This document shows positions 37,901 through 50,000 of a stretch of 64,000 nt of DNA, piece after piece (position 1 is the stretch's first letter; each line of letters opens with the position of its first letter). Made by a program: the position numbers and the translations under genes. Under the pieces are notes generated by a model. It ran no database searches and was not told the DNA's origin. It saw only the letters and a list, made by a program, of their open reading frames with translations. Origin of the DNA: Opisthorchis felineus (taxonomy: Eukaryota; Platyhelminthes; Trematoda; Opisthorchiida; Opisthorchiidae); contig SJOL01001578.1 of NCBI GenBank assembly GCA_004794785.1, positions 6,510-70,509 of the forward strand. Direction: 5' to 3'.

Positions 37901-40900
37901 TTTCTTACATAGGTGATCAAACAACGAGCACCAAAAAATTTTTCCCTTTTATGCGTCATTGCAGACTACGTTGTAGTTTGATTCCATACTTTTCCAGGCT
38001 ATAAAGGAGCAAAAATCCAGGACAGTTAGTCAACAGAAATCTAATTTGATTGTCCAGAATAATCAAAAGGTGAGCTGTCCTTTTTTGTCCAACTTGTTTT
38101 CAACTAACCTAATCCCAGAGGTAATAGTGGACAGAAATGTTGGATTTTGCTGATCAACAAAGATCCGTTTTTTCTGCTCTAATAGCTCCCGTTTTCTGAT
38201 CTTCAGTACTTATTTATCTGCTCTGGCAATTGGCCGAATGTATCCGGTCATTCCTCGTTGCCATCGCACAGCACGGCTTATTTTACCTCCTAAACCAATC
38301 ACTGAAAGATTATACTTTCTGCGCTACCTCTAGCTCATTTCGCTTAAAAACGACCTTTAATTCAGTCGCTTCAGACAGGTGGTCGCATTTCAGGAGTTAT
38401 AAATTATATTTTTTGTTGACATGCACACAAGTACGGTCATCTCGAAGAACGCCCTTAAATAGTTACTGTATTTGGCAGTTTTTCCAAATGCGGCCAACTA
38501 GACAGTACAACGATCGTTAATGTATACAGAAAGGACCTATAGGATTGAACAGAATCTCCTGTGCAACAAAGATCTTTTAGATAATGCGTCCAAATCAGTC
38601 TTTTGTGTTTCTGTCTGTCTTGTGCTACTTGTTCCATTATCTATCGGTTCTCAACTTTCATCTTTGATGCGACAGCTTGAAACTTTTGGACGATATTTTA
38701 GGTCCATACATATGATGAAATTAATGGGACTGGAGGTTCCATAGAATGCTTCGTAGTGAATAGCACATTGATATTCCTCCACATAATGTGCAGCACAGTG
38801 TGCCTCAAAATTCCGCGCATAAATATTCAATAAAGTTTCTTTCGTTTGGTACATGTAGCATGCTGCGATTTCTCCGAATCCGCAGACAACCGACGACCAG
38901 TTTCACCAAGTAAACGGCCTTCGAAAGCTGAGACAATCAGCCCCTGACCTGAACAGCAGTTTGGTTGAATAATTACTCTTGAGCTCATATGAACGATGAA
39001 ACCCCCATAGACATTATCAAACGAGATAACTTTTTCCAGTTGTGGTTTCGTCGTTTTATCGAAGCTAACCTATGCTGAAAAGCCTAGAAGCACTGTGCCG
39101 CTGTTTCATCCTTATTCGGAATAATCACCAGTGCGCATCTCACGGAACTCAGCGAGTTACGATCACGCTGCCTTCCGGCTAGTAATTGAACACTGAACCG
39201 TTCGGCCAAAAGCGGCCGAACCACCAGTGTAAGTAGCTGTTACTTAAGGGCACCTAGACAATGCTTCTGGGATTTTCAGCATTATATATATATATATACT
39301 ATTCCCCGGAAGTCAATATCCCCGTCCACAAACACAGAAATAGAATGAGCGTCAGCATAAACACAGCTGTTGAGAATAGAATTAGGTCAAATCGAAAACT
39401 TAGGCGAAATTGGTTTGATGAGAATGGCGCATCCGTATTCACTTTGATTCAAGAGAAGAGTTTGGCATTCGTCAGAACAGTCCAAGGTCCAAAAAACACT
39501 GCAACTTAAAAGCGCCAGGACCAAGCTTCCGAAGTATCTATGGGAAACAAAGACCGATTCGTGCTCCTAGTTTACCTAAATATTGTTTAGTACCACCCGT
39601 TCACTTCATTCAAGGCTCTTCTACTGCTCGCCGCCGTCTTACACTTTCTTATGGTGAACTTAGGACTGCTTTCACTCACCGTTCCCTCTGAACATTTTTT
39701 CCATGTATTGACCAGAGGATTCCGGCTGTAAATATGTTTTTAAACCTATGTTCTCTAGCATGGTATTGACGCGGTTGACCAAGAAGTCTAGTGACGTTTT
39801 CCCACACAATTCCTGTTGCCCCATCGCTTATTGATTCATATGAAACCAAAACACCCCTTATTTGCCCTGGTAAGACGGTGTTCCTTGTCTCAAAATCATC
39901 ATCGCCCATCAATAACAGCAACAATGATGCTGAAAACCTTGTGCTTCACTGCTTTGCAACCATGCTGCACTATTCGTAGGAGGTCCTTGTGTGTAAAGTA
40001 GGGAAGGAAATCGATCCAGCACTAACCTACCGCAAACATTTCGGGTATCTACGTTAACAAGACCCAGTTGAGCGAGTTGGATTGTCCTTCACAGGGACCT
40101 ATTGCGATATTGGGTGGCAGTTAGGACAGAACCAAGCTACCAACGAATCGCAGGCCTGGTTTTCTCCGTAAATTAAGGACAGCTACAAAAAAGTTCTTCG
40201 AGAACAAGGTAACGAGCAAAATTTTATCACCAAACCCACATAAGTAGGGCGAAGTTATTCCTTTCCCATACGCTAAGATCTGAAAACCGAAAAACTGCCG
40301 GAGTGCTCTTTAATGCCGCTAAAAACCGTTGTGGACACCATTCGAGCTCAGGTTCTATATTGTTAGCATCTCGTCACTTGTTACCCCGTTATGCTTATGC
40401 TCAATTGACTGGTAATTTACTCATTCCCGGAAGTTGAGGGATGGTGATCTTCTTAATACACTGCACTGAGTCTTAATCCTGTAGTTTTATTCATGGTGAA
40501 ACTGATCATTACCGAGATCTACTGTGTGCAACCTAGGGCACTATGGTCCTTGTACTCGATTGCCTTTCCTGGTTTCAGGAACGTATTGCAACCCTTGAAA
40601 CACAGTTACAGGAAGCTCAAAACCGATTTTCAATCTTGGAAAACCTTCGAAAGGTGAGTGTGAATGATTTCAACCATTTTTAGACTAGCCAAGTGCGACT
40701 GTCTAATTGATAACTGTAATAATACTAACAGCCGTTTGTCACTATGATTAAGAGCCTCATGAACTTTTACAGAATCGGGTGAAATTTTGGGAACAGGTTT
40801 TTGTGGAATAATACCGATAAATCAACTCAAGCAATTCCGGGGGGATGGCCTTTCGTATTCGTTTTTGAAGATGTTGCTCATGGGACCGTCTACCGGTTGG

Positions 40901-43900
40901 AATAAGACAGTTGTGTTCGGTTGATAGTACCCGATAACAACGTTAGATAGCGAGAGTGGCACTTGTTGTTCCATGGTAAGACCATTTGCTCTTATCGTGT
41001 CGTCCACACATATTCACTTCCATAGCTGGTCGCTTCACACTTACATGCGGACTATTCACACACTCATCAGCCTTGCCCACCTACTGGATTATGTGTCGCA
41101 ACACGAGGTTGTCAATGTGGGGAGCAGTCTCGTGGCTTTGCTTTTCTGACTGAAAAAATTGATGCATGTGACGTGGTGACCGTTGTTACGGTGCCTGATA
41201 GTGAGGCAGCAGAGCATAACGGGGACTGCAACGGGGGTAGTGGTGCGCGAGCCTGCAGGCGCCAGTAGACGAGGGTGCCGCCCTGATGAGATTGTATGCA
41301 CCTCGACAAAACCAGACAATGTTCACTTCTCATCGTTCATATTCTGGAGGGTTATTGCAGACTGATGCCTTCCACTTATAAATATTCCCTTCCACTACTC
41401 TCATAGTTCCCTGTACAGCATTGAGTCACGTGTTCTGTACTAGCGCTGCGTTCAGTAACGAGCCTTGATTGTAGATTACGTGTTTTTGTGTACTACTTTT
41501 GAATTGAGCTAAGTAACGTGGAACGAAAGAGAAATTTGCTCTCAAAAATGTTCACAGCGGCGAAATTCCGTTTTTTTTCAAAGTAGTTTTGTACTTGTTT
41601 GCAACAGTTAACATTGGACAATCGCAGTGTGGATAAACTTTGCTCATTGCAGTTGCCGCAGTGTTCTCGGCCGGTGCTCATTTAAGCTTCAGTTTCTGGG
41701 TTTTCAAAGTATTCTATTTCCTCCTTGTTTTCACTGTCTAATCTTGAAATTGCTCGTTTTTTGACGTGTAAGATATATTTCCGTCCCTGCTGGCCCTTCT
41801 CACAATCCTTTTAGGAAAACAAACATTTGAAGGCAGAATTGGCGGCACAAGAATCGCTTGTTATGGGACTGAGGGCAGAGCGACGTAACTGGAGCGAGGA
41901 ACTGGCCCAACAAGGTTTGTATCTTTTCAGCACTGTGTTGTGGATTTCCTAACAAGTATTTGTCTTTACCAATATGCGTATAAAAATCATTGCAAACTAA
42001 TTGGTTGAACAGTAGAACTTCTAACCTCCCAGTCAAGTGCTGTTTGTTGTTCAAGTTCTCCGGGGCTTATTCAGTTGGTCGGCTAGACTCATCAGTATAC
42101 AACAACAGTAAACAGCAATCATGAGGTTTAACTTTATTCATCCCACTCTTGTGAAACGTGTATCGAACTATGTGGTCGAACTTTCGGCGCTGGTTTCTCA
42201 TGTATCATCACAAACCTACCGAACGTATGTCGACGAACGGCACGGAAGAATCTTCACCCCACGAGTTGTTAGAGGGGGTAAGAAGGATTCAATTGGCTTA
42301 CTAACAATGCAATTGGAAAGCGTAGAAAGAGGATAGCTTTGATTGACGCTGCTCAGTATGAAGAACTTACATGGAACCTAGCATAAATGTTTGTGGGAAC
42401 TGATCTATGTTGGCTTTTGAATTTACATAGAACCATTTTCGACTGAAAAACAAGGTCATTGCATCGTGCTCCTCACAGTAGATCGTGAGATCAAGGAAAC
42501 GCATCACAGTCTGTCGTTGGATGATTGGCACTACTCCGGAACATGTCGTACTGTGGGGGTCATCTGGGGGTTAAACCCGAATTCATTCTCGCGAACTCGA
42601 GTTCCCAAGTAAACGATCAGTCTCTATGATAAAATACCACAGTACGTTGAAAGACACGGTCACAAGATTAATGCCATGTTTCTTTTTGAATGACTCCTGT
42701 GTTATTTTTTAGGGTAGAAGTTGCAGTCGTTTGGTATTCTGTCCTCGTCTTTTATGGCTTACATTGGATTTGTTTGCCTGCTCAGCAGTACTTCTGCATC
42801 TGTGAACGGTTTGTGGTATGAAATGTGGGAAACAACGAAATCTCACCTTTCATGTGTGCATCCGACGAAAAACCCGTGTTCACTTTGCATTCGAATCGGC
42901 TGGAGCAAACCCGCCCAGCTGTTCTTCGCAGTTTTCAGTCCGTTGGTCGAAATTATCTTGAGAATCGACTGTTATCCTATGTATATCTCTTCACTTCCAT
43001 CAGACTTCTTCGGGTTAGGGAATCGAACTGACTTACGGGGATGTGATTGGTTCACGATCGAAATGGCTTTAAACGATTGAAGCATAGACTCTTCCATGGC
43101 GTGCTACCCCTGGGAAATTTTATTCTGGTCATAATTAGCTGTTGGCTTGATCAGGTGATATCACTACTGAGGAATCAGATTATATGTTTCGTAAGCCATT
43201 AGTCCAGGCAGAAGACCTTGTAGTTATCGAGACGTCATTGCTTGGAACTTAATGGTCAGTTTCCAAAACTCTTAGCCATAGAAGAACTCCTATGAAGGCT
43301 CGTCAAATGCGCTTAGCGTGGACTGTTGGGAAGGTTAACTATTGGGAATTTTCCATATTAGACCAAATGGCAAATCTTGTGCAGGTAGATCAAATAGTTG
43401 GTTTCGCTATATTATGTCTTAGAATGCATCCTGATTACACAACGTCTATTTTACCGACCATGACTTTTAGCAATCTTCCGTCAGTAGCGTTTGTATTTGG
43501 TTTGTGAAATGACTTGAATTCCTTCCTGACTTCATTGATAGCGTAAAATTTGGACATTTCGGTCCGGATTTCATCTTGCAGGTAAAGCCAGTTCATGTCG
43601 AAAAGTTTAGAAACACTGTACGGTCGTTTCACCCTTATTGGGATTCATCAGCAGTGCGCATATCACAAATCCCCGAAGAGATTCGGACCCGATTCCCCAC
43701 CCCTCAGCTAGTAGCCAAAGACGAAACCATTCGGCCATGGGCGGTTACTCAATAATTTGAGAGTCAATCAAACTGCTGTTCAACCGATCATGCCCAACGG
43801 TTTAATCCTTAACTACCAGCCGGGGTGTCCTGATCACCCCTGAGATTCCTGAGGTGCACACAGCTGCTGATTATAAACAAGAATGAAACAGTTGTACAGT

Positions 43901-46630
43901 GCTCCTAGGCTTTCTGGGATAGAGTGATTTCACTTGCTGAACGAAACCCCGACTGAAAGTTCCTTAGTTGTCAATACATCAAATATCTAGGTCTTATTTT
44001 AGTTAAACGAAGAAAGACAGTGGAGTTGTCTGCAACACAGCCTATAGCCTGTGTATTCTGTATGCTTTCTAGGCAGCCTATATATGTATGACCGATGCAT
44101 AATAGTATTTCAACTCACATTACGGCATACAACGTGACATCCGCATGACTGCGTGTAGGCTTACCTTAGTAGCCTAGTTGGAGTCCTTAATTTCAGTAGA
44201 CTACGGTGAAAAATTCTCTCTATTAAGCATGTGAACAAGTCAGTGCCAAGATTGAGTGATAGCTCGAGTTAGGTCATAATTAAGGCACGAACTTACTGAC
44301 CGTTCGGAGAAATGGCCCCGCCGGCCCGCACACAATTTGGCCCAACGAATTATCAGACGTCAGGTGGAAGTGAGCGTGCGCGCCGACCATGGAGCCTGGT
44401 GGACTCGGAAAGCTAGGGAAATGGAACGGGTCCAGAAAGCAGGGAATGCCCGAAGATTATTTCAGTTGATCCGTGCGACGAGTACACGAATACCACCTGT
44501 AAGCGAAATCATCAAGGACCAGAGTGGATCAACCATCCTGAATAGTGAAGACCGGTGGGCCGAACACTTCGAAGAACAATGCTCGTGGTCGAAATATTGG
44601 TAGCTCGGTGAGCTTATTGGTTGTTGATCAGGTAGCTATTAATCTGTTCGCCGAGCTTTGCAACTGACTTGACTGGTCGCCATATGAAGAGACATTATCA
44701 CTACGCATTTTGGTACGCAATGATGGCGTCACTTGTCCTTCGTCGCCTTACGGTGGCTAGTGAAGCACGGACTCGAGAGCAGTAAGCGGGATTCCGGCCT
44801 GGTAGGGTTTGTTTTGACCAAATCTTCGTCAGGTGCCAGAACAACTCCATGCGTACAAAAGACCCACATTTTTAGTATTCCTGGGTATTCAAGGGGCATT
44901 CGGCTCTGTTCTCCTTAACATACTTGCCCAGCAAGGAATGGTCCGGAGGTTTGTTAGCACAATGAGTTCTTTGTATTCTCGGAATTCCGGGCGTATGAGA
45001 GTATATGGAGAGCTCTCCAAAAGCTTCCGTACACAAAGCGGTGTCCGTCATGGGTACTCACTCTCTCCATTCCTATTTAGTTTCGTGATAGACAGGATAA
45101 TGAGACGGACGCTGGAAGGTCTTCAGAACCCTGATGTTCATGCTGTTGAAGGAAAGCTTGTCGATCTGGAATATGCAGATGAAATCGTTCTCATATCCGA
45201 ACAGGTGAAGGCCCAGGTGTTTTTGGATGAAATGACAAAAGTCATCCCGTCCTTTGGTATGCACTTTGCACCCACAAAGTGTAAGGTCATGCTCCTGTGT
45301 ATGCAGTCACTGAACACGCCACTTATAATCCAGGGAGCGGCACTGGAATTTGTGGAGCGTTTTACGTATCTTGGAAGTTGTATTAGTTCTGACTGTGGTG
45401 TGACAGACGAGGTCAATGCACGAATCTGCAAGGCTCGGGTCGCGTTTGCTAATTTGAGACACCAATGGCGTCAAAATGGTGTATCCCTGAATTTCAAGGC
45501 TACAGTATGGGTCGTTTTGTTGTATGACTGTGTGACTTAGCCTGTTCGATCAGCGGAACTGAGACGTGTTCAGGTGGTTGAGAACTGTTATCTCAGAACG
45601 GCAGCTCGTGTGGGTTGGTGTCGGGGAATCCGCTACGAGACAATAAGAATGCGAATGTTCGGTTGTGCAACAGGGACTTCCATTGGAGAATGTGTCCAGT
45701 ACCAGAAGCTCTGCTGGTTAGGCCATGTATTGCCTATGCCTAAGGAAGTGCTGTTTTTCATGCGAAATTCAGAGTGGTGGAAGCAGAGAGGTGGTCGATC
45801 TTTGATCTGGCAGAGGTATATGAGAGATTACTGGCTGCTGATCGATGTCAGTGCCGTTCTTCTTGTCACTTCATATCCAGATTGCCTGAATGCGTTTTTG
45901 GAGGTCATCTCGGAATCAATGTGGCAGACTAGCACCACTTCCCTTCCCTGTCCACTTTTATTATTTTCTTATAGTAAGGCTTTCAGATGAATCATGGTTG
46001 TACGGCAGCGAAGCATCAATATTGAACACTACTGTTATTCTGTCGATGATGACCGGAATCTCCGTGATTCGAACCCAACCCCGGAATCTCCTCCACTTGT
46101 GCCTAGGGGGAGCGGTGGAGATGCCTCGCAGATGTCCTGGCAGTATCATAGGCCTCGTATTTCCTTCGGGTGGCATAGCAGCTGGACACCGAAAGGATGT
46201 TACAGCTGAGTGATTAGTATTAGTACGGGGCTGAGTGATGGAACTTTCGAAGTAGTCTTTTAGTAGACTGGTAGATTATCAATTCACCTACCTACATCAA
46301 CTGCTTTCATTATGAGATCTGTTGGAGTTTTAACAAGTAAGGTATGGTGGGTTAACGGGAATAAGCCACCCACTCGCTAGCAACCCTACAGGTCAATCAG
46401 TGAACGATGAAAAATGCTGGATCTCTGTGTCATAATCAGCTGCTCATCAGCGGTAATTATGGCTTGTGCTTATATATGCTTTTCCCCTAATAGCTTTTGA
46501 CAACTGCTGGAAAGTACCACCTTGTGCACCTAAACTACCAGCGCACACTGTAACATTGGTGGATTCAGCAATTCTTCAAACTGGCATGGTTGAGTAGGTT
46601 TATCCGATATATATATATATTTATATATAN

Positions 46631-46696
<66 letters not shown>

Positions 46697-47034
46697 CGGT
46701 TAATATCCATTTCCTGGATTTCTCTGTCACATCGAACCGCGCCGATGGACGCCCGCGCATAGTGTGTAATGCCATAAACGGCTTGCACTGAGTGGCATGT
46801 GCGTCTACCTGAACTCTCTTTGCCTGATATAGACCCGAGGGAATAAGACCTGATGGCAAACAGGAGGGGGCAGTTCTACAGCCATCAGCATGCCGAATTG
46901 GTGGTTTATAGTTTTCAACCAAGATGTGTACTAGTGAACAGTTTAATGTCACAGGGCATGCATAAAGACATCTGGTGGTCCGTCTCATTCAGGAGACGCA
47001 TCCCAGGTGTGCGCATTTTACCAGCTGCTAATGG

Positions 47035-47076
<42 letters not shown>

Positions 47077-50000
47077 CTGCCAGAGTCCAGTTACAGCCGT
47101 TGACCGAAGTTACACCCGTTGTAAGCGGTAGTGACAGATGGAATTCGATGTAACGATCAGTAGGCGCAAGCTTAACTGCCACTCACGGTTACGGTAGCTC
47201 TTCCTTGACCATTGGCATTCCTGGCGTGATGAACTCGGCTTGGATGGTAGAAATAAAGAAACTGACGGTATAATGGGGGTACAATGGGAACACTGATCGC
47301 AGGTTCATAGGCAATGCTGGACAAGGACGCCGTTTCAGTGAGTGAAGATATGACGAGGATTTACTGTATCAATTATTCAGTACAGGATGGCACCCCTGCA
47401 AACCAGTCTTGCGCAGCTGTTGATTTGATTAGCACTTCTTGGGGGCTCACGAGCTACTTATTATAGATGCTGGCTAAATTCCAAGCCTATTGGTTGGAAA
47501 TAAAGTCCCTTATGAAGACGGACGATCGGTTCGCCTCTTGATGATCTAATCCTTAGTGGTGGGTCGTAAGTAACAACATCATTTTCAACCTCTGGACTAG
47601 GTGTATTGAGTCACTTACTGAAACGTCACATCCCCTTCGTCATCAATAAAAACACCGGTGTTGAATGACTTCGCTTCAGTTGCAGCGCAGGGAATTTGCG
47701 TAAACAGTGGAGTTCGGAAACCTGTTGCTTGACAGGAGGGTGCGAAGTGGCCTATGGAACTACTGGATACAGTCGGTATCACCCAACTTCCGTTTTCACT
47801 TCGCAGTGACATGCCGAATATGCCACTTGAGAAAGCTTTGAAAGCAAATTTCCAAGCTCAGCGAACAACCCCAATACGTTCCACGCAACCTGGGCTATCA
47901 GTGTTGTCCTCAAAGGCTGTTGATGTCCATAGTTCTTGTAACATTCGAGATATTTTCTGCTGTTTATTTATTTATTTACTTCAGGTTCAACGTTAGCTCA
48001 GGACCGAGGTCGCTTGGAGGCGAAGGTTGAGGCGCAAGCTGAGGAAATTATTAGTTTGAAGAAGAACCTCGAGGTAACAGAACAAGTCATTTCGTTTTTA
48101 GGTGCATCTATTCACTTATATTGGAGTGTCGTATCGATAGAGCTCTTTAGCATTGTTTTGAATCCGAATGAATCCAGCGAATTTCCAAAGCTTTGGGGTT
48201 GGTGAGCGTTGTCTGTAAATTGTGGTCAAATACTTAATAGCAGTTAAACACCAGCATATAGTACTGATGTGTTGTCACGGTCGATGATACTTAGTCAAAT
48301 ACCTTGTGAGCTCAAGTGAAAGGATTTCTTTACATCAGTATCTTTGTCCGCACAATGTATATCATCAGTATTTGGAGCATTATTTCATATGCAGTTTTTT
48401 ATACAGGATCCGTGGTTGTGCGAAATTAGGAGAGATGTCAGCCCACTCAGTCCAATGCAGTCCCACAGTTTCTGCTCACATTTGAGCATCGTGAAGTATG
48501 CAGAAAGCAATGTGGCGACATTCTCTTAAATAACCCGGATGTCTCCTCTTCTCTGCAAGTTCGGCACAGCAGGCTGCGTTGTCTGCTTTACAGCCGTCTG
48601 GTTAAGAAAATGAGCATATTGATCATATTTATTCGTACCTTAGTATCTGATTACTACCCAGCAGTATCCGAAATTTCATATTCATTTCTCGTAGATCTCG
48701 TTCAGGTGCTTGTGGAGCATTTTTCGCGCATATAAATGTTTGTAGTTGTTGCAAACATCCTTTTCACCTCAGTACACATGGCTATTTCCCACTATTATTT
48801 TCTAGCAACAACTAGACAATGTGAAAATCAAAAGCAAAATAATTGATGATCAAACGGAAACCATCCGGGATCTGAAGAAGGTTAGTGATATTTCAGTGTG
48901 AAACAAGAATATGGCAGTCAATTGTCAGTATGCACCATTGGTGTATTGTTGTTAACAATAATGATAATATGGAACAAGTTTGGTTCACGCTCCATATGGG
49001 ACTTTTACGCTCCACTGATGGTTGTGTGGTAGACCATCTGAAGAGTGAATCGTGAAAGAGGCAGGTGGAATGCTTTTGCTCTGATAAGATTTTGTGTTGA
49101 AGAGCTCCATAGAATTGCCAATAAGCAAATACCACGGCTTTAGCTTTTCAAGTTCACCCTCAACGTGGTCAGCGGTTCGGTTTTACCGTGGCGCCCTCAT
49201 TTAATTGCATGAGTAGGACGTAGGCAACTGTAGGACCTATATACTGGCAGTTTCAGGTTCCTTGTCCCGATTTAGCTTTGCCCCTTCCATAGAATTCCAT
49301 GTGCGAGCTTTTGTGTGGTCGTTTTCAGTAGGCAAGGAAGCAGTTGTAACAGTTGTATGCAGCATATTATGGAATACTATCCATAGTCCGCATTTCTGGT
49401 AGCTGTGGAAATCTCAGGCGATCCCCATTATGCTGACACCAACCTGATCGATACCAATTGCTGTTGTTGAGCAGTCTGTTGACTGTTTTCCTTAATCCTC
49501 TATTACAACCCCGTGAGCTTTTCTTGCTTTATTTTCACTGAAGGCTACCACTGAAAACCAGCGTGAATTGAAACGAGTACAAGACGATGCAGCTGCAGTA
49601 CGGCAGCGTTTGGAGGAGCAATTACTTCAAAAGAAGAAAGAGACCGACGAAAATGAGGTAGCCCAGATTAGTTGTTTCTGCGACCGTTGCGATGTTTTGT
49701 GTTGTTTCTGCTTCAGCATTAGGGTTCGGATGAAATGTATCAAATTAAAAAAACACCATCGCGATTAAACTGTCATGCATACAGTTGCTGTTTGGTGGAA
49801 AGCTACCTGTGATTGAACCCATATATTTTTGCAATAAGATTACGTAGTGCTCTTATAAATTACGCTCGTTATCTGGAATAAATAGATGGATGCAGTCCTC
49901 TTGAACAAAGCGAATCCTGCCTGTTGATGACATGACAGTGTTCCCAATCTAAGATGTCAACTGATCTCCAAGCCGGCTTCTTCAGTCTGGTACTGAATGA

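Larger units (their letters stand above)
41915..47984 (+). other. LRRCC1 intron 19 (6 kb), retroelement-rich
   Basis: Carries two head-to-head SINE copies, the longest RTE copy with a PLE fragment inside it, a second SINE family, TA tracts and a further PLE terminal fragment near 47825-47865. 41915-43580 and 47100-47800 contain nothing else recognised. Confidence 0.6.

Noticed and set aside
46530..46988. 152-codon ORF containing a run of Ile-Tyr
   Set aside because: The Ile-Tyr run is the translation of the (TA)n tract and the flanks have no homology; the same holds for the Ile-Tyr ORF at 31725-32102.
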